Positions 10,465-22,718 of a stretch of DNA of 64,000 nucleotides are shown here, piece after piece (the first letter of the stretch is position 1; each line of letters begins with the position of its first letter). The notes beneath the pieces were generated by a model. The model worked only from the letters and a program-made list of their open reading frames with translations. It did no database searches and was not told the origin of the DNA. The stretch is from positions 434,001 to 498,000 of the forward strand of contig JAIXMF010000012.1 of NCBI GenBank assembly GCA_025201365.1, given 5' to 3'. The position numbers and the translations under genes are program-made. This DNA is from Syncephalis plumigaleata (Eukaryota > Zoopagomycota > Zoopagomycetes > Zoopagales > Piptocephalidaceae).

Positions 10465-12351
10465 TTATATGCTATCCTGTTGTTCATAGAATAGCATATA
10501 TGCTTGTGCCGTCAATACTTGATCAAGTGTTGTTGGCTCTACCTGTCTATCAGATACACGGAACCATCGATCATCTACAGTGGTGGGAGATATAGAGGAT
10601 GGCGCATTAACACAGGTAAGAAGCTGAGATGCTCGAACTCGTCGATAAGTAACGAAATGGCCCGACATATGACTACCGAGATGTTCGACGACCGCTGTTA
10701 ACTGATAGTGCTGACCTGTCATTGCATTATCGTATTGTGCACACTGACTGGATGCCTTGGAAAGATTCGAGGGTAGCCAGTGGTTGCGTGCATAAGCGAC
10801 AGAAAGATCGAGCACTTGACCGAATTGTACTGCACACGCATTCTTACCGGCCTCTCCGTAGAATAGCGTGGAACGCGGTAGATGTAGACATAGTAGTCGT
10901 GGACCACGTGCCACTGCAGTTTGTTTCATTACAGAACGACTTTTACGCCTCTCCACCGGTATCGGTAAGTCATCCTAGGTACATGTGGATATTAATAGTG
11001 CTAGATGATAGTATAGACGATAACTCACAATAGATGGTTCAATCGTGTCACGAAGACGATGATCGATCATTTTCATTATTTTCTGTGTCTTTTTAGTTGG
11101 TTTAGCAGTTGCTAAACGATCACGAGTTGCTTGTAATGAGCATCGTTTACACTCATAATCGAATATTTGTTCGGGTCGAGCAAATGCCCGTAAACAATCC
11201 TCCAATGTACATGTCCACTGTAATAGGCGTTACAATCAATGACGTAGTATATGTCACATTCGACTTACTTGATGTGGTAAAGATAGACTAATACTATCAA
11301 ATTCGTATAAACGTAATACACTCTATAATACATAGTAAATAAGGTAAATGATATGAATAAGCATTGTAATAATAGTAATAGCTACCGTTTGACCACAATC
11401 AGTACATTGCAGTTGACTGGATAATAAGCCACAGAATGGACTTGCATGCTTGAATGGTAATTTCTGATTAGGTTCACCTTTCTGCATCATAGATTGAATG
11501 AGTAATCAGTATGCTAATAGTAATAGTAATAACAGTACCGTGGTTGCATTTGTTAAGGAATGAATTTGTAATTGATCATACATCAAATGCATATCCTCAC
11601 TTAGTAATTGTGATAATAGTTGAAATAACTCGTGTGCATCCTATGAATACACGTAGATAATTAGTGAATATCCTATAGAACAGTATAATAAGCATGCTAC
11701 TTGTTCTTCACGTCCTGCTAACCAATTAGCATGTTTTTCTAGTCGTTTAATTAAGAGTGAAGGAGAACAAGCACGTTGTTTGCGTGATAGTTGATTCAAT
11801 TCTAATTACAACATAGCTATAAACAATACTAGTGTTACTATAGTCATGATTATCTCACCTTCTAATAGTTCATGCAATGCCGTTGTAAATGTTGGATTAT
11901 TAATGGACATATGCCAGTGTGTCAATAGTCTACATTGATGATCGAGTAACTCCAATAAGGTAGATTGAGCAGCCAATGCCTTGTACGCAATAGATAGTAA
12001 GCATCATCTAGTATTAGAGATATAAATAATAGCTATATCATTTACCTGTATTACTGCTGCCATAAAACATGTATTGCCTAGATTCACCATACCAGGAATG
12101 GTTAATGCTTGAATGCGTAACTGGAGTACACGCGATAGTTGACCATTCTCCTCGGGAATCTCCTTTGTTTTATTTCGCTTCTTATTAACAGTTCGACGTT
12201 GCTTCTTTGCTGCTGTTGCTGTTGCTGTTGCTGTTAACTTTTTACGCGAATGACTATTGCCGAATAAGATAGCCGTCATACTAGCGACAGCCACCAATGA
12301 AGCAGCCGTCCATAATATTATGGTGGATGTCGTAGGTCTTGTTCTATTCAT
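10465..12351 (-). CDS. Membrane-anchored ubiquitin hydrolase, USP30-like
   Basis: Eight exons: 12351-12046, 11979-11859, 11801-11701, 11640-11539, 11481-11386, 11322-11269, 11217-11029 and 10974-10465, giving 492 residues. An N-terminal membrane segment (STIILWTAASLVAVASM) precedes the C19 peptidase domain: Cys box GMVNLGNTCFM, QDAHELFQLL, two Cys pairs of the zinc finger (CTDCG, CKRCSL), His box GHFVTYRR and the final Asp/Trp segment DDRWFRVSD. Layout and length fit USP30, the outer-mitochondrial-membrane enzyme that removes ubiquitin from mitochondrial proteins; yeast Ubp16 is a functional parallel. An alternative in-frame start lies 18 codons upstream at 12405. Localisation is inferred from the anchor, not shown. 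Confidence 0.88.
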
Positions 12352-12774
12352 GGTAAACGAACGATACTCCCATACCGTGTCTATTCGTGATAATAAGAAG
12401 GTCAATAGGAATAATAGTAATAGAATGAGCGAGCGTATCTATCATAGAAAAGGTCTACGCACACTCAAACATACACGTATATATATATATGAAGAGAGAG
12501 CGAGAAAGAGAAAGAAGCAAAGTAGTATTCATTGTGTGTGTATTACAGGCACTATGTCACTCACAATAAAACAATAACAAGTAATTAGAGCATCTTTACT
12601 TATTTCTACGTATTATTGAGCCCAACTTATTTATCTCACTTTTATTACTACTATTATTATTATCACCAGTATTGCTTGCCTGTTCGCTTGTTCGTTTGTT
12701 TGTTATGGTATCATCCCGTTTGTTTTATTAAACCACCATCTATTGAATATATATATTAAGCAATTGGATCCGGT
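12352..12774. promoter_or_regulatory. Divergent promoter region (USP30-like / TRAPPC10)
   Basis: About 420 bases between head-to-head genes. It is AT-rich with a TATATATATA run near 12480. No specific factor site can be supported. The upstream alternative start of the deubiquitinase (12405) falls inside. Confidence 0.45.
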
Positions 12775-15700
12775 ATGGCTAACCGGCAGATAACGGTGAC
12801 CTGTAAGTACATAGACATACATACACTGTATGATACATAGAACAGTATACTCGGTGACAAGCTTATTGACGGAACAACGCCATGTATCCTGCTTCCTCAT
12901 CAATTGCAACATCTTCTTAGACGCCGACCCAACGGGGATTTGGCCGCGTATTGAAACTGAATTCAGAAAGCTGTTTCCCTTACGCAATCTATCGTGGCTG
13001 TCCCTACGTGAACAGCGACGCACCATTGATTCGGTTAATATACACTTGGAACCATTTGAGGCGATAAGCCCGCCTGCTACCACACCTGACCTATTGTTGA
13101 ATCGACCATTTCTAAATATTCTATTTGTTCAAGGAGAGGTAAGTGTCGCTATAGCAGAATAGAAGCATAGCTGTAATGATACTCTATTAGGACTTGGAAG
13201 CCTATCGTCAAACGTTAAGACAACAAATCAAGGAATGGCTTGATGTTATTGCCACGCGTAAACCGCAAGAATGGCTTATCGTACACGTGACGGAACAGGA
13301 GACACGTAATAACACATCAAAGTATTTGATGATGAAAACAACGGTCTACGATAAATTGCGTACAGATTTTAATACACGACGTGATAGGTAAAGTATAAGG
13401 CACTGAGAGTAGAAGTGACATTCTATCGAGTGTGTGGTTCTTTTCCCTTTCCTCTCTCATTTACTAATAGTAACTTCCATTATGTTACGCGTATAATACA
13501 TAATGCATACATACATACATAGATGTATTCAAATACGTGCCACCGAGAAAGCACTTACCGATCCATTATGGCAAGAGTTATCCAATCGTATGAAGGAGGG
13601 AATCATGGGTAGTTTCCGACAGCATGTCATTTACAATGAAGACGATGTACGACGACTTGATGCTCAGCGTCAAATGCCCGGATGGAACTATTGCACCTTC
13701 TTCCTAATGAAAGTAAGATGATAAAATGGCAATCAAGCAATGCGTATAAAATAAGCATCAGCATTTACATATAATACATCAATTGAATTAGGAAAATATG
13801 GCGCAAACCTATGAAATGCTAGGATTACACGACGAGGCATTGATGCAATATGACGAGTTGGAAGCATCTTATTTCCTAGTGGAACGAGGTAGCTAACTAG
13901 TAGGATATCAGTGAATAGAACAAGCTAGTAACACGATTGATATTGCTATTAGAGAGTGCATTGGCATGGTTTAGTAGTTTCGGCGGGAAAGATCTAGGCG
14001 ATGACAGTGCTGACATATTCGATAGTAAACGGAAACCGTATCGTACACTAATCCAGGACAATTCCATATCACTATTTGATCTACAAGTTTATATGTTCTC
14101 CCGTCAATGTGAACTATTGCGCCAATTGAATCGAGCACAAGAGTTATGTAATCGAGCCGAGGAGTTTATCACTTCAATGCTACGTATTATACGTCAATTT
14201 CGTGTAAGCAGTTACTATCAATACACACACACACACACACTAAAGAGAAGCATCATTCATTGATTTATTTGTTTATAGGAAAGCTTACCCGATAACTTTG
14301 AGGAGTATTGGGTCTTCTCGGCATGTACACGTGCTGTAGTCAAATATTATGAACTTGTCGGCGAACAAGGAGTCGATGCTAGTGTTCGTAAATCGATCAT
14401 ATCACTTTACTATCTAGCACGTAAACAGGTTAGTAAAAGCGTATTATTGTAATTAGTTAGTAATATCATGCATATACATGTATGTGTATATATAGCTTGA
14501 TCGTTTAGGTATTCGCTATGGATTATTACCGAATAAGCCACCATTCTCCCTTAACATGGATCAAACGACAAAGATTGAAACTAAATCACTTGATCATATG
14601 CTATCAACTATTACTAATGCTGAATTAGCGGAGGCATTCAAATCAACAGAAGATTTCGATCGACTCTACCTTGTAAGTTGTATAAAAGAACAGGAATGCA
14701 TGCATATACACACGATAAGTAATAATGTAACATTATTGATAGACACTTACGGAGAATATTGCCGATGGATATATGGAATTGAAACAGAATAGAATGGCAT
14801 GGCCATTACTATCGGATATTGCTTCATTAGATTTGTAAGTCTAGTAAAACGATTGCTATATGTCATGCTCATTCTAATCATGATGGAATAGATGCCGCGG
14901 ACGTGCCTTCAAGGCCATCGAGGCATTCCACGATTTATGCGATAATTATGGCAATCGAGGCTGGCCACTCATCGAGGGATTCCTACAAAGTCAACTGGCC
15001 GTCTGTCGTAAGGAACTCGAGCAAACAGACGAATATCCTTTTCTTTTCTATTTCCATTTATATGCAGTAATAGTAGTATATCGTTAACTAACTAGGAAAG
15101 TACGTATGCTCAATTATGCTTGCAACTGTTACAAAGACCGAACACATTATGCGAAGAAGATCGTGCTATGTTTACGGAGGATTTCATTAAGCATGCATCG
15201 CATTTGAAAGGTTTGTAAATGCATATACTCATCATTAATGGCTATTATATTCGTCTTTCCTTTCTGTTTATAGAAGCTACTCAATCATTGGCACCTATGT
15301 TTAAACTGAATATACTCGATAAGACAAATGATACTGAGAAGATAGGAATTGAAATATCACTGGATAACACATTAATTCAAGTAGGTATTGATGTAGTCAT
15401 AGTAATATATATATATAGATATAGATATGCTAATTGTATATGATATAGCCATTTACCTATGATCATATTACATTGACTCTTAACGGGGAAAATAACGAGC
15501 GACTATTGCAACTAGTGACCAATGAAGGAACACTAGAACCAGGCATCAATACCATCATATTATACTGCGATGTAAGTATTATATTCATTTCTATTGACGT
15601 ATATCATTAATCATTGTATTGCAATGATGACAGCATGCAGAAACGGGTGACTATACAACAAAGGAACTTGTCATGACCATTGGTGAACTTGAATTCAAGG

Positions 15701-17896
15701 AGAGTTTCGAAGCAGATGCCACTAAGCGTAAAACATTTCGTATTAGTGCACCTGAATCATCACTTACTGCTTCATTGTCATTGGCATTATCCGGTAATGA
15801 TCATGATATATCTCGTAGATTGTAATAATTTATTAATGCTTATTTATACATTGTATATGTGCGTATTCTATTAGAGAATGCTGATACTGCCACACGTTTC
15901 CGTATTGAATTATTCACGCGTAAGCATACCATTGTTAAAGGCGAGGCATCATTGCAAATATCCACAGATGGCGTTGCCTTCTCAACTATTACAGACATGG
16001 AGATTCATAAGACTAAAAGTGATCAAACTACAGGCAAGTAGCTTTATTCATTCATTTATTCATTCTCACCACTATAACTATAATATGTTCATGTATTAGA
16101 ATCAATTCCAATATCGCCTGTAATAAACGAAAAAGTCGAGTTAATCTGTCCATTACCATCCTGTGATAGTAATGAGATATGTGAATGGTTCATACCATTT
16201 GAACATACTCGACTCACTCATAAGGTTAAGGTAAGGAGATCAATAGTGAGATAACTAGTCTTTTAACTTAATGATATTCATCTTGATAGGTTAAACTACT
16301 CATTACCTATACCACACAAGATGATCAATCATTCTCATTTAGCGTGTTGGAAACTATGGATTTCTCAGTACCATTAAGTTTACGTCCAGTTGTTTATTCA
16401 TTAGAGAAACAGTAAGTTGATATGGACATATATGTATGTAAATACTGTTTTACTTACTATTATTATCATTACTACATATAATCAAGTACATTGGTTAAGG
16501 TGGATATTATTTGTGATGGTGCTGTACCCATTCGATTATTATCCTGTAATGCTACTCTCTCAGATGGAATACGTCTATTGAATGAACCACCACCATCTAC
16601 TTATCAATCGGTAAGATTATTATTATTACTGTATTCATTCTAGTTAGTGACATGTACGTATATGTGTAAATACTAGGTTTTATTTGCTCAGTCTAAAACG
16701 GCACTCACTTATCGATTGGATCAAGCGTATTCAGGTAAGTGGAGTGAATTGGATGTATACTCGATTCTATTATAGTAGATACTCATGATTGAATTGATTA
16801 GATACAAGTGCTAATATGACATTACAAGTACGCTTCCGTCTACTGAGTGATGGTAAGTAATGATGCTTATTATTGCTATGAATGTATCATCATCATCATC
16901 ATCATGATTAAACTGTATTACGTTCTATTCCTATGTTTATTTCTGTTTATAGAGGCAGCCATTCATGTGAATGCACTATTAGAGGAAGCATTAGATACGG
17001 CGGGATTATCCCAGTATAAATGGCTAGTAATCGAGCATACACGTAGTCTACTTGACAATTCTGTTATCGATCTCAATTCCATTGGATTGATTGATGCCAT
17101 TAGTACGGAACACTTGAATGCTTCCAGTTATACGCCACTTTTTGTACATGAGAGTGAATCATTACAACGACGTCTAAATGAATGTCTTGGTAATTTCTTT
17201 AAAGTAAGTATCCAAGTAATAACATCATGAATATGATAGCTAATCATCATTACTGTTATTAGGAACATCGACAAATTCCTATTAGACAAACCATTCTAGA
17301 TGATGCAGATACCATGGATCGCTCGCTATTCTGTAATATTACCCTTCCTAATCGTCAAGTAAGTCAATAACATCATTATACATGTATGTAACAATTACTA
17401 ATGACTTGTTATTTAGTTAATTACGAGTGCGGAATTAATACCTGCCTGTCGTGAATTAGTCATCGAAGAATCGTGTGCATGTCGTATTGTTGTCACACAA
17501 ACACGTATCACACCATTGGATACTTCTAATGAGGAATTAATTGAACCAATTAGTACAGAACTTTGTTTCGACTTGGATGGAGGACGTGAACAATGGATAA
17601 TTGCAGGACAGAAGAAATCGCGTTTCACTATGCAGGTAAGAAGTTGATTGATATCAATCATGGAATGACTACTCATTCTATCCTATTTTATTGCATGATA
17701 GCCTGGACAAACGCGAGAGTTCAATGTTACACTAGTGCCTATGAAGACGGGTTTACTTCCTGTACCTGCACTGCGTTTACGCTATTTATCACAAACACCG
17801 AATACTACTGCACCTATTGCGCATGTCAAGAATGTAGTCGGTGTTCTAGTGAAGCCTAAACAGCATGGTGCATCGTTTTTTCTGGACAAATTGTGA
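12775..17896 (+). CDS. TRAPPC10: TRAPP II complex subunit TRAPPC10/Trs130
   Basis: 24 exons close in phase to 1172 residues: 12775-12802, 12846-13138, 13191-13387, 13523-13712, 13792-13888, 13953-14203, 14279-14428, 14496-14672, 14743-14834, 14892-15032, 15104-15210, 15274-15380, 15449-15571, 15634-15793, 15875-16033, 16100-16230, 16290-16411, 16487-16610, 16677-16734, 16802-16852, 16953-17203, 17263-17358, 17417-17635 and 17702-17896. Family segments in order include EWLIVHV, MPGWNYCTFFLMKENM, ALMQYDELEA, LQVYMFSRQCELL, GWPLIEGFLQSQLA and the C-terminal beta-rich part. TRAPPC10 is a scaffold of TRAPP II, an exchange factor acting at the late Golgi. One intron is U12-type AT-AC (15033-15103) and one is GC-AG (16034-16099). 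Tail-to-tail with ACOX. Confidence 0.95.
14222..14241. repeat. (AC)n microsatellite in TRAPPC10 intron
   Basis: Alternating A and C for about 20 bases inside an intron. Confidence 0.9.
15033..15103 (+). other. U12-type AT-AC intron in TRAPPC10
   Basis: The intron starts ATATCCTTTT, a perfect match to the U12 5' splice site (RTATCCTTT), and ends GTAC. A U12 branch-site-like ATCGTTAAC (7 of 9 with TTCCTTAAC) lies about 15 bases before the end. Exon phases close only with these boundaries: GA plus G makes Glu, followed by TAT GCT CAA. The nearby AG at 15095 would put the next exon in a wrong frame. Confidence 0.85.
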
Positions 17897-18022
17897 AACA
17901 TCGACATTCTATCGAATGCATCGTTAATGAGTGAAATAAAGTTTAGTATCTCTTTCGTTTAAATGCAGTATATATAGATATAGATATAGATATATAGATA
18001 GATGCATATATACGTGTATTTA

Positions 18023-20985
18023 TTATTGTTTATCCTTTGGATAAGTCAATGGTTTAATGTACTTTGACCAGTAGGGTGGTACACCGAAACAGTCAGGAGA
18101 ATCACGTAACTTGTTAAGATAATCTACAAACAAATAATTGTTAATAGGGGGCATACACTATTAGAGATGAGTAATTACTTACGCGAATAAATGTCACCAT
18201 CATATCGACCAATGGGTGCTTTAATAGCAAAGTCAGGGAATGCCCATGCATCAACAAGTGGCACTGCATCCTTGCGTAGATCAGCGCAACAATCAAGGAA
18301 TGCACGTCTAATGGTGGCACTTTGCTCTGATGTCAAATAACCGAATTCCAACAATAAGGCTAGTCGTTCTTGTACGCATTGCAATGCATAGAGTAGACCG
18401 CATCGCTTTAGTACAGGCAATAATCCCGTGTGTTGCTTATTAGATTCCATGTCACGAATGGATTCTACAAAGATATGAATGGCAGTACGACGTGCATATA
18501 CCACAGTGGCATCCACCAATTCTGATTGATTCTCCAACCAGACTGCATTACTTTGACTCTTTGGTGCTTGCATCATTTTCTCGCCTAATTGTGCTAGCTA
18601 TACAAGTAATGCATATGTATTCTCGTTACTATTATCACTATACAACTACAATGTAACAAAACTTACCTGTTTGGCTGATAACCAGTTAAGTATACTTAGG
18701 AGTGTATCAATATTGACGATTTCCTGATAAGATGATGCGGAACATGTAGATTGATTCAATATTTTAGGTAGATCGTTCAAGTAAGCGACAGATCCATCCA
18801 CTGATTGTCCTGCTGCAACACGTCTCACACAACCTAACAAGTATCGCTAACGTATTTATATAGATTGATATTGATATTAGTAGCTGTATTATCAGTTATT
18901 GCCAATGACTATTACTTACTGCTGTTTGTTGTGCTAATACAATATTATCACCACCACCTGTGGTAACGACACCCCAATCACCAATCAGACCTGGAATGGC
19001 ATTATACGCGGAGAAGGCGTGTCCACCACATGCACGTCTACACCGTTCCAATACTTCACTGCCCCACCAACCGATAGCTGCTTTCATACCAGCAGATAAT
19101 GCGTGTATATCTGGTAATTTCTCGAGGTATTCCTTTGGTTTCGTATTGATCATCGCGGCCATTTGTGTCCAATGTGCATCGACATATCTATCAATATGTA
19201 CGTATATGTATATATGTATATATATATACATGTAATGAATGAGTTAAATACTACACTACTTTGTAATGATGATGATGATGATGACATTACCTGTTCAGTA
19301 TGTTAAACACATAGAGTGACGCGATACCCGGCATCAATCGTACTTGTTGTGTTTGGAAATCCATCACCATCTCGTCATTGCTGCCCTGACGACGTACACA
19401 ACTATAACGTGTGGCGATGGTCAACGCATGTCCACTACTCCAAAGCGTGCCGATTACTATGGATAACCGTTCGGGAATGAGTGCAGCATAAGCGAGCGAT
19501 GGATTGGGTGCTGGCGTGAATTTGCCCTCTCGCGACACGCTAGCCCATCGTTGTAGCATGTGTTTACGCGGTATGCGTACATGATTAAACTGGATCCATC
19601 CGTTGTCCAATCCGTTCCTACCCGCCTTTGGTCCGATATTGCCCGCGACCACACCGGGCATAAGACGACCGGTGGCACGATCACGTAACTGCACGACGAA
19701 CCATTGAATACCATGCGACTGACCATTAATGATGAGATTGGCCATTGCCACTAATGTACAATAATGTCAATAGCTAGAGTATTATGGCTACTATTTATTA
19801 CTTACCCGTATGAGTAGCAGTTTCACCTGCCATACCAATCCACCTAGTATCCATAGTAATAGATGTGCATGTATACTAGTCAGTCAAATGATCCATTTAA
19901 TCATAGATCGTGTATTTACCATTTAGTAGCAGTTAATGTCGGTGAATTAATGATGAACTCATCGGTATCCACGTCAAAGGTAGCTGTAGTCTCTAATCCT
20001 CGTAAGAATGAACTAGATTACTACTAGTTAGAATGCGGTAGTAATACTATGTCAGTGTATATCATCTATTCATCATTACCTATGACCTAGTTCCGTCTAT
20101 TATTGATAGCATTGATATTGTTACAGTTAGTATATGCATATAGATATATATAGATATGAATAAATGATATACTTGCCATGGCATAACATCCAATGACACT
20201 CCAATTCTCGATGAGATCCTCCCATTCTGCATATTGTTCGGGTGTACCAGAGAGTAGAAATGATTGTTTGAATAGCATTTCATGTACATAAATACGCATA
20301 CCAAACATTTCTGAATAAGAGCTATATTATTGCTACTATTAGCATGTAGATGGTCATCAAATGATACTCGCTACTTACTTCATGACCATTCCCAATGTAT
20401 GCCGCAATTTAGGGTCACGTAGACCACGACTTACTTCAACGTAGCGATGTATTTGTTGCATTGTCCTATAAGTATTTAACAAGTCATTGCTGTTAATATT
20501 TCCTACTTTTCATTGCATAGTAATAATGTAATGCGAGTGTACTTGCTTCTCTTTTAATTCGGCACTGTTACCATTATAACGTAGTTCATCGGAGATTAAA
20601 AGTTCAGGATCACGTCTCACTATTTGATAAGCTTGTCTCTGCATATATGCATATATACATATTGATGCATTGATGTATGTTAGTATTATCATGTGTAGAA
20701 TAGATATAGAGGCATGCATGCATACAAGTGGAATAGACGTGTAGTGTATTCCTGTATTGCTTTATGGTACAAGCGCATATCACTTACAATGTATTCGGAC
20801 TCTTCTTCACCACCGTTATAGAAACATTCCATTTCTGTCACGTCAAATGAAGCACGAGCTCGTTCATTCGCTAAATCCCGAGGACCAGTAGCAACATGGT
20901 ATTCACCATGCGTGAGATGACTTTGTAAACGCTGTAAACGCGTTGCAGCCGTGTTGTTATTACTCTTTGGTGTGGTATCCGACAT
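18023..20985 (-). CDS. Peroxisomal acyl-CoA oxidase
   Basis: Twelve exons: 20985-20788, 20638-20547, 20465-20379, 20321-20177, 20096-20080, 20012-19920, 19843-19806, 19750-19291, 19187-18920, 18846-18667, 18597-18183 and 18123-18023; 697 residues. ACOX features in order: [17 protein letters not shown], the [16 protein letters not shown] segment, [19 protein letters not shown] and [11 protein letters not shown]. It oxidises acyl-CoA to trans-2-enoyl-CoA with O2, making H2O2. The C-terminus (PKDKQ) is not PTS1. Instead residues 16-24, RLQRLQSHL, fit the PTS2 consensus (R/K)(L/V/I)x5(H/Q)(L/A) exactly. Exon 5 is a 17-nt microexon (TELGH). Introns after exons 2 and 4 start GCAAGT. Tail-to-tail with TRAPPC10. 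Confidence 0.94.
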
Positions 20986-21401
20986 GTTATCAAGTGACTA
21001 GCAAGAAGACTATACGACTAAAAGTTATGAGTGATATGATAGAATATAAACAGGTAAGCAATGAAATAAACTAGATAGCAAGTAGGCTGGATAGGTAAAT
21101 GAGGTTTAAATAACAAAGGAACAGCAGCTGAACTGGTTAACAACAAAGAATGCACACGTGCATTTACTTGCCTGTCTACATACGCACACGTGTATGTGGG
21201 GCTGCTGAGTTTTCTCTCTCACATTCATTTTAAAATGTCAAAATTTAACCTTGGTTGCACGTATATCGGCAAGTTTACTGCCGTGTTGCATCACATTAAA
21301 CAGCGTAAACATGTTATACAAACAATAGGTTACATTAATCATTCATTGATAGGTTCGTTTATTATTATTATTGTATATTTCTTGTCACAAGTAAACTTGT
21401 A

Positions 21402-22334
21402 CTACTTTTGAAAAGTGTTATTGATTACTTGTATGTTGTGTTGTTGTTGTAGTTGTTGTATTCCATAAACGAGTAGATATTGACGTACTACTGTTGTAAT
21501 CATGCCTATATTCTCGCGTAGCCACCATTGTTGATATTGACGATGTCTTTGTTTGTTATCTAGTAGAATTGGCAATAGAATTTATCCATATCCTGATCAG
21601 TGGGTGGTTTACCGGTAGTTTCTACAACTAATCAATACAGCATTGTTAATTCATTAGATTAAATAATAGTGCTACGTATGTAACATACTTTGCTGTGTAA
21701 ATACATGTCGTGCTCGTTCAAATGTCTGATTATTATGATACCAGAATGTGTGATGTGCTTGATCTATCCTTTCTCGTTGTTCTCGCCAGGCCTTCTCCTA
21801 TAGAATAGGATTATTCATTTTGATACAAATTGTTAATAAGTGTACAAATAATCTACTTACTGTATCCGTTTCATTAGCGGGTCTATAATATTGTACAGGA
21901 CGAATACATGATATAGGATCAGGTGATCCAATCATATCCATTTTATTTGTTGTTGTTGTTGTTGTTGTTGCTGTATCAGTAGTACTAGAGGACAATGCTC
22001 TAGATTGTGGAATACCTAGTTGTAATGTCGTTAACTATTAGTAAAACAAATAATGGACTACTAAACCACGTATTACTTACCATGATTAATTGCGTTGTTT
22101 ACAGCATTATTCATAGTCAGTATCATTCTTGGTGATGATGACCGCTCATTACGTATGCACTATATATATATGAGAGTAATAGCAATAGTAAATAGCAACG
22201 AAATAGTAATAGTAGTAATACGCTAAGTTATAGATATACGTGTATTTATTAGAGCACTCTATTATATTTACATTAAGCAATAGGTAACGCGCTCCTCCTG
22301 ATAATTGTTGATATCTTCTGATAACCGAGGTCAT
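21402..22334 (-). CDS. COA8: Cytochrome c oxidase assembly factor 8 (COA8/APOPT1-like)
   Basis: Proposed exons 22334-22272, 22159-22103, 22034-21861, 21797-21689, 21627-21613 and 21559-21402, 191 residues, all phases closed. The N-terminus is basic and Ser/Thr-rich like a mitochondrial presequence. The family core is clear: DMIGSPDPISCIRPVQYY, then AWREQRE and FWYHNNQTFERAR. The last intron (21612-21560, 53 nt, GTAAAC...CTACTAG) is unusual, because unspliced it reads DQDMDKFYCQFY, which aligns with the conserved DFYKEF region of COA8; after one base shift the following frame matches the family tail (QYQQWWLREN). So either the intron is real and removes ancestral coding sequence, or one base is missing near 21561-21566 and there is no intron. 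The early exon boundary at 22103 is also less certain. Confidence 0.8.
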
Positions 22335-22718
22335 TCTGTATAGACAACAACAATAGCAACAAGTAGAGTAGTAGAGTAGTAGTAATGTGGTCTTTGATTC
22401 GTTCAACTCGTTGACGAAAGATATAGTAAGGAAAAAAGAATAAAATAACGTTAGCTTTTCAACATACTGTGCACCTGAATTTAAACGTGTATTTGTGTGT
22501 AGAAAGCGTCGTTTCATTACTCTTTAGTTGTGGTCGGTATTTTTTGTGGTGCGGTTCCTACTATTTTACTACTATTTACCGCTCGCCATTTAAATATTAT
22601 CGGGAACAAGAAGCGTATTATTATATTTCTTTACGTGTCTCGCTCTCTATATATCTATAGAAGAAATATTGCCTTATAACTTTTTGATATTCTTTCTGTA
22701 CGTCTTATTCTAATCAAT
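22335..22718. promoter_or_regulatory. Divergent promoter region (COA8 / dicarboxylate carrier)
   Basis: 384 bases between head-to-head genes for two mitochondrial proteins. AT-rich; no specific motif can be supported. Small open frames here are low-complexity. Confidence 0.4.

Noticed and set aside
15083-15110. Ordinary AG acceptor (ACTAG at about 15095) for the TRAPPC10 intron
   Set aside because: It leaves the downstream exon in a frame with stops; the AC end restores the family sequence.
22149-22517. 122-codon minus-strand frame rich in Tyr
   Set aside because: It runs through AT-rich introns and leader of COA8; only its MTSVIRRY part is used as an exon.
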